DNA from: Lyophyllum atratum
Taxonomy: Eukaryota; Basidiomycota; Agaricomycetes; Agaricales; Lyophyllaceae
Length of the DNA stretch: 64,000 nt
Reading direction: 5' to 3'
Assembly: GCA_014905825.1 (NCBI GenBank)
Contig: JACGCN010000025.1
Coordinates: 186,001 to 250,000, forward strand
The notes under the pieces were generated by a model that did not search any database, was not told where the DNA came from, and saw only the letters and a program-made list of their open reading frames with translations. This document shows, in pieces, positions 56,215 to 64,000 of the stretch; position 1 is the stretch's first letter, and each line of letters opens with the position of its first letter. Position numbers and translations under genes: made by a program.

Positions 56215-57258
56215 AAAGTTCCTCCAACCACGACGGCCACGAAACAACTCACTCTATACACCTCCAAGGTGAATCATCAGCTTCGAGGCTCATCATAGTC
56301 GCCGTACCTGTCTTACTTCCTCGAACGTAGGTCTGTCCATATGCACACAGTGTGAGCCCATCCTTGCATCCCAACCTCACATGAACATGACGCTAACACC
56401 TTTTTTCTCGATAGGTGGAAATCGCGCTGGAGGAAGCCCAGCTCAAATACACCCGCTACGAGATCGATCTGGAGAACAAACCAGAGTGGTACGCATCTCA
56501 CGTAAAGCCCGCCAACCAGGTATGTGCCTCCACCATGACACCCGCCCTAGATCTTCTTCTTCTGGAGTCTTGACACTGACGGTTCTACTCCTACCATCTA
56601 CCATCAAGGTCCCAGCCCTCACCTACGGCGGCCCCCTCACCAGACCCACCAACCCCTCCCCCCACTCTGCTAAAATCACCGAATCCCGGGTCCTCCTCGA
56701 ATTCATCGTAGACATCTCAGGCGGCAAGCTCCTCCCCGCCGACGCCGTGCTCCGCGCGAAAGCCCGCGTGTTCATCGAGGCGGTGTCTACGCACCTCGCC
56801 CCCGCCTTCGGAGCGTGTGTTCTCCGGGGCGAGCCTGGGTCTGAGGCTGTGGAGGAAGTCATCGCTGGGATAGAGAAGATGCAGGCGCTTCTCCCGCCGG
56901 ACCCAGAGGCGTTCGCCGTCGGCTCCGAGTTCACCATCGCCGACGTCTCCGTCGCGCCCTTCCTGGCGCGGCTCGAGGTCGTCCTCGGGTCGGGGGAGGA
57001 GGGTATGGGACGGAAGGCGTACGAGGCCTTGAGGGGAGATCCTAAGTTTGAGAGGTATCGCCGGTATTGGGATGGGGTCAAGGGTCGGGATAGCTTTGGG
57101 AAGACTTGGGATGAGGTTTGTTCGTTGGTTTTGGGATGTTCATGAGTTGGCGCTGATTATGGGATGGTTTATTGCAGGGAGTGGTTTTGAAGAGGTTTGG
57201 GGATAGGCAGGAGGCTCTTGGTGCTGAAAGAATGACACCGGGTGCGACGTCGCTGTAG
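56215..57258 (+). CDS. glutathione S-transferase, omega-like; 5' end unresolved
   Basis: GSTs conjugate or reduce substrates with glutathione in the cytosol. The N-terminal thioredoxin fold is split over small exons: KQLTLYTSK, then VCPYAHS with a candidate catalytic Cys, then VEIALEEAQLKYTRYEIDLE and NKPEWYASHVKPANQ. The next exon supplies VPALTYGGP with the cis-Pro, and the helical C-terminal domain (FTIADVSVAPFLARLEVVLG). A last exon, GVVLKRFGDRQEALGAERM, ends at 57258. Upstream of KQLTLYTSK the frame meets a TGA with no ATG in between, so the start must lie in an earlier exon that I could not place, or the gene has lost it. CPYAH-type GSTs are frequent in wood-decay fungi. Confidence 0.75.
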
Positions 57259-57374
57259 GATATGAATCACTGGTTTATTGTTAATCGAATGATTAGGATT
57301 CAGACTCGAGTAATGTGTCTTTTCGCGCATATCATCCTTGTTGCGTTGACGAAAGTGTCAGTCCTTCGAATCCT

Positions 57375-57545
57375 ATGAGGCGATAACGCTGAGGGCGAGA
57401 CGCTTGTCGGACGAAGAAGGGGGTCAAGAGGTTTGATCTAATCTCATCTTATCATCCTCGGATATGCGATGCGATGACGTCGTGACCAATGGCATCGTGT
57501 TGAAGTTCAAGATGAACTCCACACAGCCTCTTCGCTTTCGCAGTC
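57375..57545 (+). promoter_or_regulatory. GATA-rich promoter module, copy d, upstream of the HUA1 paralogue
   Basis: GAGGCGATAACGCTGAGGGC, ACGAAGAAGGGGGTC, then TAATCTCATCTTATCATCC, and GTGACCAATGGCATCGTG with a CCAAT box. About 160 bases separate the GATA part from the ATG at 57621. This copy has an intact downstream gene and is the best reference for the module. Confidence 0.6.
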
Positions 57546-57620
57546 AACACTGCTCTTCTCCGAAACTTTCCTCTACCAACCTCCACTTTCAATTCCATCT
57601 TCGCTATTACTAACGACTAT

Positions 57621-58628
57621 ATGCCCACCTCCAGCCTCAACCCATTCCGCACGCGCCCACCGCCCCCTTCAACAAGCGTCAATGCACCATCCACGCAATC
57701 AGTCCATCACCTAGACGCCGTATCATCTGATGACGACCTTCCTCCGCCCTACACCCCCGGTCCAAACTCAAATCTCGGCGAGATCACCCTAGACTACAAC
57801 CCACACGGTCCATACCACCCTCCTCCTCCACCTGCAGTAACAGTGACACAACCCCCCGTACTTCCTGCCAGCGTACAGCGGCGGCCCCCTCCATCCAGCG
57901 CACCCACGATCCATGCGCGCCCTGCACTGCCACCTGATGGTTCGAGTCGGAGTCAAACGCTGGGACGGCAGCTGGCAGAGACGATCGCCTCGCGATTGTC
58001 ACACGATCCCAGCCGCTCATCGTCTCCATCCAGCCAGGGTCCGAACCGCGGTGGTCTATCACTACACCATCACCTAGCAGAAACGATCATGACCCAACTC
58101 TCACGCGAACTCGACCGGCCTCCATCTCAACAAGGTCCACCTTCGGTATGGCGTCAGCTCGCCACTCAAATCGTGCAAACATGGGAACCCCAACCCCAGC
58201 CCCAACCACACCCTTCCAATCCCGCATATATTCATAGCCCCTCGCGATCCGTGGCACCCTTAGCATCTGGGCCGAGGCACGGATACCCCACACGCACGCC
58301 CACCCCCGGTCACCCCCTCCTCAAAGACGGACGGCTCCTCGTCTACCCACGCGGATACACCTGCGCTAAATGTACGTCTCCCACCCCACCATCCACCCAC
58401 CTCCCTCCCCTTCCTTGAACTGACCCATCGATCGTAGGCCACGGCACGGGCTACACACGCGGCCTCCCCTCCCACCCGTGTCGACGCTGCTGGGCCACCT
58501 ACGCCAAGCCCTTCTCGGACTCTGGGCCTCTCGCTGCGGCCTTCGCACGTAGTCTCAGCGCTTCGGCGTCAAGCTTTACGAGTCCGAGCTTTCAGCGCCC
58601 GCTTCCTGCTCTGCGCTCGGATAGGTGA
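57621..58628 (+). CDS. HUA1-like paralogue lacking the C-terminal zinc module
   Basis: Exons of 751 and 191 bases (intron 58372-58437) give exactly 313 residues. The start is MPTSSLNPFRTRPPPPSTSV. A PPPY motif occurs in DDLPPPYTPGP. The conserved core matches the gene at 30558-32077: TPGHPLLKDGRLLVYPRGYT, CAKC, PSHPCRRCWATYAKPFS and the shared SFQRPLPALR. The protein then stops at 58626-58628, where the longer gene continues with a second Pro-rich region and the GGRLCWNCGG zinc module. It therefore keeps one Cys-x-x-Cys set and loses the other. A WW-ligase adaptor role is inferred from the PPxY motif. It belongs to the set of genes preceded by the GATA-rich module. Confidence 0.75.
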
Positions 58629-59310
58629 TTTGGAGCGGTCGGATCGGGATGAGGTGGGTGGGGGTGGTAAGGGGGAAGGCGGGGCAGGATATGGTGGTAC
58701 AGGTGTACATCTCGTGTCGGTTCGTACCCTATATCAGAAATCCATTCACTGCGCTCAAGCCCCGCCTCCACCTTCCCAGCTACCAAGACTGCATGCAAAC
58801 CTCGACGCCAGGAGTTACTCGCTCCCCAAACTTCCGTCATGTGTTACGTGTGCGCAGCTCAGCCACTTTTACATTTGCTGTAGATTTCACGTCATGGATA
58901 ATTCATTCGGGTAGCTCTTCGAATCTCGATGCGCCGGGGTCGGCACGGTTCCTGCTGGGGAATGATCGTGACCACCAGAGTTTGTTTTCGACGGTAGATG
59001 CTCTTGCATAACTACTACAGTAACCGGGTACAGCGTTTCTGGATTCTCCGAGGACCAGGTGCTCATCAACGGGTTCTCCGGTCAGAGGCTTCCGCTGCCA
59101 ACTTTTCTACAGACGGGTCATCCCACATATTCCGAAGCGACGTGCTGGCGCAGCAAACATCCCTTTCGTGAGACATTACACCGAGAATCGTGGGGAGATG
59201 GGCTGATTTGTCGCTGTCAGACTCAGCTTGGGATTGGAGGTGAACCTATCATGATACGATAAAGGTACGTACGTAGCATCTTGTCTATCCTTCTATCCAC
59301 CATCTGACGT
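58629..59310. repeat. inverted duplicate of 51600-52330
   Basis: TCGACGCCAGGAGTTACTCG near 58803 and GTGCGCAGCTCAGCCACTTT near 58851 match the K2 upstream region inverted, as does ATCATGATACGATAAAGGTA near 59248. No intact gene is seen. Confidence 0.55.
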
Positions 59311-59858
59311 TTGGATGATGTCCAACAGCTCGTGTGCACCTTGCCCTTACCCTGGGCGGTAGGTATCATCAGTGCTGGCTCCTCGGACGCAAAGTCATTT
59401 CGAACGTCGACCACCACGATACACAACCAACCTAGCGCCTCCCCCCCTCCTAGTCCTAGCCCTGCTGGCGAAATCCCCCCGTCCTTTTCGCCCATGTCGG
59501 TTTCATCATCCTTGGACTTTCACAACCATTGCCTGCGCGCCGCCGCCGCCGATCAGCGCTGCGTACTCCTACCCTATCAGAGCAACAGTGGATGTGGTGG
59601 ACACTCCAGAGCTGGTGGAGCTGGTGTCGGTACATGAGCATTATGCGACGGCGAGTCTCAATGGGGTTTCCGGCGCTGTGCTGGGCACCCTTCTTGAACT
59701 ATCTGAAGCAAGCTATCGCATCAGTCCCCAACTAGCTTCCTGTTGCTTACGCCTTTGCAGCTGCTAACATGTCCACTCAGCCATGGATATGCAGATGTAT
59801 GTATGCCGCACTTTAGCCTGCTGACTCTGTACTCCGCATCACCACTCCTACACTCTAG
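59311..59858 (+). pseudogene. relic of family V, copy V3
   Basis: The best conserved piece is ATVDVVDTPELVELVSVHEH near 59590, then the CWAPFLNYLKQAIAS region in another frame, a stop, and LPVAYAFAAANMS, ending in a TAG at 59856-59858. It corresponds to V1 inverted. It lies downstream of U2, as V1 lies downstream of U1. Confidence 0.5.
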
Positions 59859-60019
59859 AAAGACGCACTGACAGTGTCCACAAGATCGAGCACAATTCAT
59901 GTTTTCATTCAAGTTGAGGAGCATTTACAATTAAAAAACACCGGAGCAATACTGGATTCTGTTACTAAAGGACACGAATTGAAATCCTCGCTATCTCTTC
60001 CAAAACCGGCTCTGGTTTG

Positions 60020-61503
60020 CTAGTCATCGCTGTTTTCGTCCAAGGCACTCTTTAAAGCGGCGCTGAACCTGCTGGTGCCAATGGCCATGGTCTGGCGAGA
60101 CGTGGCCGGACGCCGAGCCGCCCGGGGTGTTTCTTGATCTTCAGTATCGACCCTCGACATTGACCGCGTTGCAGGGCGTGGCGTTGCAACAGAAGAACTG
60201 TCCGGGGTTGCTTTCTCGCCCTTCGCTTTGTCGTTAAAGGCTTTCTTCGTGCGTTCGTCGTGTTTCTTCTGCCCCTCTGTTATGGCGCGGGTTTTGGGGC
60301 GATTACGTGGGTCTGCGGGACGAGGCTTTTTTAACTCGCGTAGAAAATCGTCACAAAACCTTCACGGGAAGAAATATGACCCTTATTAGATGACGTGACG
60401 CATGGTGGTGAAAACAGATAAGCTTACTGGGTCTGAGCTCCAGTGCCACGTCGCGATTTAACTGCTGTATCCGCGAATTCCTGGATGCAGGTCATATCGG
60501 GCTCAACGAGATGCAATTCCGCTCGAATTTCCTCATCAAAAGTCGAAAGGAACCAGGCAAAAACCACACCCAACGTGGGGTCGATCTGGAAATCGTAGAC
60601 CTTCGATATGTGGAGGATTCTTGTCTTGAGGTTGAGATAAAAAAAAAGTGTGGACCTGAACGATGTCAGTATGCCTTGTTGGGCCCTATTCTTCCACATC
60701 TGGCTGTACACCTGTGAGCAAAAGCACGATTGTCAGCAGTGAGGACAAGACGAGAGGAACAGTCGACATCATGGGTGACTGACTTGGATGATCATCCGGG
60801 TTAATTTATCGACCGTGGACTCGTCATCCGGCCACACGAATGGAATAGCCAAAGGCGACTCCGGAACTGTGTCGAATTCTAATTGACTACGGGAAGTCAA
60901 AAGGTCTGAAAACTTCTGGATATCCAAGGCGTTATCTGTTTTGAATTCAAATGTCTGAACAGTTTTCGCCGCCCCGAATTCACGGTTTTTCGGTATCTTT
61001 TCGAACAACTTCTGATCTGGGATCGGCATCTCTGGCACCACCTGAGAGGATGCAAGGTACGGCATGTCCGTTCTTGGATCGCGTGTTATGCACAGTGCTT
61101 CCCCGCAGCACAGACGTAAGACGGCTAGGGCTGGGTAAAGCAAGCCAGCCATAACCCAGTCGCGGGTGTCCTGCTCGCTATTGATAACCGGGGACAATAA
61201 GCTGCAGTTGTTGGCGGGGTTGATTCGCGCCAGCCACTGTGCGTGCTCGATGTTGGCGGGGTCAACTTTGGTATCGTCGGCAATTAAGATTGCTTGTTCA
61301 ACCAATTGATCAGCGAGAAAAGGTTGAAAAACAATGCCTGCCAATCGTTCCCTTGGCCAGTACTGTATTTCTTGGAGGGACGGTCCGCGAGTGCTGCTGG
61401 CGGTAGTAGCTGATAGCGGAACCGGGAAGTAGGGAGGTGTAGAATTCAAGGCTTCGACGAGGTCAATTTGATTACTGTCGCGGGGGGAGATGGTAGGGCT
61501 CAT
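60020..61503 (-). CDS. unrecognised protein, cluster family U, copy U2
   Basis: The start MSPTISPRDSNQIDLVEALN and the blocks HAQWLARINPAN, SPVINSE, TRDWVMAGL and VFAWFLSTF match U1. An intron with donor GTCAGT follows TRMIIQ, leading to VYSQMWKNRAQQGILTSF. A second with donor GTAAGC follows GTGAQT, leading to QFCDDFLRELKKPRPADPRN. The tail (SSSVATPRPATRSMSRVDT) is identical over 19 residues to U1 and ends DENSDD at 60020. The last exon is conserved in both copies, so the longer spliced protein is likely the real one. No domain is recognised. It is divergent from K4. Confidence 0.7.
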
Positions 61504-62297
61504 GATGGAATGGTGATTTTACTGCGAGTAGACGGGCCCCAGCTTATATAGAAAATAAGCGGTCCACCGGCGACCATGAAGTACAAGGAATTATGGCGCG
61601 TGGGCTAGGATAGCAGCGAGAACGCATCGTAGAATTCTCGGAGAACAACAGTACGAAGAGATAGTTAAAGATCGCATAGCTGATTTCTCCAGCAGATGCT
61701 CAGAGAACAATCAGGTAAATCGATGTCGGTCATAAGGTAAAATCAGACCACAAGTATCGACGCCAGTAGAAGCCACCATTGTACCTCAGAGAACAAGAAC
61801 AAGAATAGACGACTTTCTATCATCCACGCCAGACCCCATGACAATTTTTTTCCCGATTTCATATGGTAACGGTAACCTGACCGATAACAATGGACATGTC
61901 CGTACCCATCAGCAAGCGCTGGAACCTCAATTGGTTGCTATTGGTGGCAAGGGACCCACTGTGTGAACAATGAAGGCGTTGACGAGTCACGACCATAGCC
62001 GCATCTGTGTGCCGGAAAACAAAAGGCAGAGACTGGCCGACTGAAAAAACAACGCGACGGTGCCTTCGAAGAAGAAAGAACAACGCTGCCCACCATTGTT
62101 CAGCCACGCTGAAGTGTTGAAGGGGTCCTATGAATCTGAGTCATGAGTACGTTGAAGGAACATCAGTCGGTCACACTGATCACGTGAAGGGACATGTTGA
62201 CTTATATTTATAGGACGCGGGTCTTCTAGTACTTCGCCAATATCACCCAATACTCGCCTTGCCCAACCTAACAGCTCACACTGAACACCTTATCCTA
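61504..62297. promoter_or_regulatory. bidirectional promoter region U2-K4
   Basis: On the U2 side, TATATAAGCTG lies about 45 bases before the ATG (61540-61550 on the minus strand). On the K4 side, GACTTATATTTATAGGACGC lies about 80 bases before the ATG, with ATCACGTGA near 62178. The layout is the mirror of 46828-47549. Confidence 0.6.
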
Positions 62298-63383
62298 ATG
62301 ACACTGGAAATATCCCTCTCGAAGCCTTTTTCTCTTCCTTGCGGATGCAAGGCTGACGATCCTGGATTCCTTAAATCATCATCATCATCCCAGACTAGTC
62401 TTCACGCCACAGCTGACACGCTCCTGCATCATAACGAACACTCCACCGTCTACGCTGCTACTCTGGAACATTGTCAATCTCCCGTCGTACTGAAGCTGGC
62501 GCTTGGCTTAGAATCTCTAGAGGACCTCAAGAGAGAGGCAGACAACTACGAAAACGCGTTGAACAAGGTTCAAGGCACTATTGTTCCTCAGTTCTACGGA
62601 TTTTATGAGGGGAGATGCGCCTCACACAGTAGGTGGAGGGTAGGATGCCTTGTTCTTGAGCATTGTGGTAAGCCTGTCGATGGAAAATTCAAGGACTTGT
62701 CGATGGATGAACGGTAAAGTGATCTCAAACCTGCTATGAAGGGCGCGCCTGTCTGATTCGTCGTCTGGCTGTCATCTCCTCAGACTGGACATCTTAAATG
62801 TTCTGGCGCGTCTGCATGCCCACAGGATGCATCATAGCGACTTTTCCGAGCGTAACGTTGTCACCCAGAATGGAGAGTATCGCCTCATCGACTTCACTTA
62901 CCTGGAGAAGAAGCATGAATGCTTCTTCGACAATAAGTGGATGGCTGGCGCAGGTGTTAGGGACGCGAAGAGCATGGGATGTGGCTTGCTGAAAGACGCA
63001 GCGTACCACATGGACATATGGGACAATCGTGCGTCCCTTGTTTGGCATATTTCGGCAATCCGCTTATAACCTCCTTCGTAGCCCTCGCTCATCCTGAGCC
63101 TCTGGCTATAATCGGTCGGCGGAGATTCCCCGGCGAATATTTTCCACCCCAGGTCATCATCGACCAACTGCTGGTGGAGGGGTATATGACTGAGTTATTC
63201 AATGGGAACAAGCTCCGGAAATGGTTGTCGGATGTTCGGCGGCACATGAATGCACACCCTGACATGCCTGAAGACGAGATAGTCGAGTTCGGAAGAGTTA
63301 TGGAGCGCGAAATTGGTATGGCGAAGAGTTGGGAAGAGGCGAAGCGCATGGTCAAGGAGCAAAAGGCAGCCGTAGATGTATAG
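62298..63383 (+). CDS. small protein-kinase-like protein, cluster copy K4
   Basis: Exons of 416, 245 and 302 bases give exactly 320 residues. The start is the ATG at 62298 (MTLEISLSKPFSLPCGCKAD). Motifs: VVLKLALGLESLEDL with the candidate Lys, hinge-like GCLVLEHCG, catalytic loop HHSDFSERNVV and YRLIDFTYLEKKHECFF. The C-terminal family region reads LLVEGYMTELFNGNKLRKWL and ends KEQKAAVDV. Exon 2 and exon 3 lengths equal those of K1, and the catalytic residues are all in place. A missing Gly-rich loop and DFT instead of DFG make it an atypical kinase. Substrate unknown. It is divergent from U2, mirroring K1-U1. Confidence 0.77.
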
Positions 63384-63796
63384 ACGGCTGGTCAATATCG
63401 ACCTCAGATAAGCGCATGGCTCGTGCGGGACGTGGGAAAACAGTAGCATTTAGATACAAGAGGGGGCGGACAATGTGGTAGCAACGCAGTAGTACTTGCA
63501 ACAACAGATCTAAAGAGTGTACTGGACATGAAGAAGGGCTGCTGGGAGCTGGCTGGAACCCTCAAAGCGTGTATGGCGGCGGACCTCTCATTCGGTTCTT
63601 GTCGTTCACGGGTGTTCCACAGCCTACGCCAATGAAGTGTGATTGATGCGAGGTTGAGCTGGCGATTCTGGGTAAGTCGCATTATACGTATCTACCAAGT
63701 ACGTGAGCTTGAAATTTCAAACCCAATTGCCATGAAATGGTGGTTTGGTCAGCTCGGGGGCGAAGTTCCGGAGAAAAGAAAAGAGAGGTCGAGCTT
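63384..63796. other. gene-free stretch
   Basis: No supported gene or repeat was seen between the K4 stop and the partial frame at the right edge. Confidence 0.4.
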
Positions 63797-64000
63797 CTAG
63801 CTTATAAGTCCAAATATTTGTTTCATTCGACGGTCTATGTTCAGGCCCCATAAAATCGCGACGAGCGCGGCGCTCATGGATATTAGAGAAAACCTCAAGA
63901 GATGCGGTACGAGCACTTTACGACCATGACCGAGTCCATTAACTTCTACACGACTGCGACCCAAATTGAAGAGCCGTGGCATGCTCTGTGTAGCAAATGC
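63797..64000 (-). CDS. possible C-terminal end of a gene entering from the right edge
   Basis: The minus-strand frame is open to the window edge and ends at 63797. It includes a hydrophobic stretch, LLRFSLISMSAALVAILWGL, that could span a membrane, and then a short basic tail (NIDRRMKQIFGLIS). Too little is visible for a family call, and it may be chance. Confidence 0.3.
   Translation of the reverse strand, partial: AFATQSMPRLFNLGRSRVEVNGLGHGRKVLVPHLLRFSLISMSAALVAILWGLNIDRRMKQIFGLIS

Overview
The window is nuclear DNA of a filamentous basidiomycete, most probably a wood-decay agaricomycete of the Polyporales type. The genes are dense and split by many roughly 50-base GT-AG introns. The housekeeping proteins (SEC4-type Rab, ARP5, NIC96/NUP93, SMN, DPM1, NAA38) read as fungal, there is a secreted GH44 glycanase, and the repeats include a Ngaro-type tyrosine-recombinase retrotransposon, a chromodomain Ty3/gypsy remnant and hAT-like MITEs. 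No taxon search could be run, so placement below class is inference.

Region 1 (1-15415) is a conserved housekeeping block: a SEC4-like Rab GTPase, ARP5 head-to-head with NIC96, an SMN homologue convergent with NIC96, an F-box protein, DPM1 head-to-head with NAA38, and a secreted GH44 enzyme. Region 2 (about 15.4-27.4 kb) is repeat-rich and gene-poor. It holds a complete palindromic hAT-type MITE with 8-base target duplications, a second element built of TCCAGTGGA-like repeats, about 3 kb of decayed sequence, a roughly 1-kb AT-rich island, a SET-domain gene and the 3' half of a chromovirus. Region 3 (27.4-32.1 kb) has an unrecognised gene, a tandem repeat of about 259 bases and a HUA1-like gene.

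Region 4 (32196-41922) is a 9.7-kb composite of Ngaro-type elements. Two minus-strand copies lie head to tail and share one A repeat. A third, inverted and truncated copy closes the right side, so both outer ends carry the same B2 terminus. The split direct repeats (A 202 bases, B 124 bases) are fully resolved. No copy is complete. The composite sits between the start codons of HUA1 and an F-box gene, 118 and 63 bases from them.

Region 5 (41986-63383) is a duplicated accessory cluster. It has two tandem F-box genes, a family of small kinase-like genes (three with intact spliced frames, one pseudogene, one fragment), two copies of an unrecognised gene U divergent from a kinase gene, relics of a further family (V), a short HUA1 paralogue, an omega-like GST and a small hypothetical gene. 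The K-U-V block at 45.7-49.7 kb recurs inverted at 59.3-63.4 kb. A GATA-rich promoter module with CCAAT-like sequence beside it occurs four times. One kinase-family copy has lost its catalytic Asp and its TATA box.
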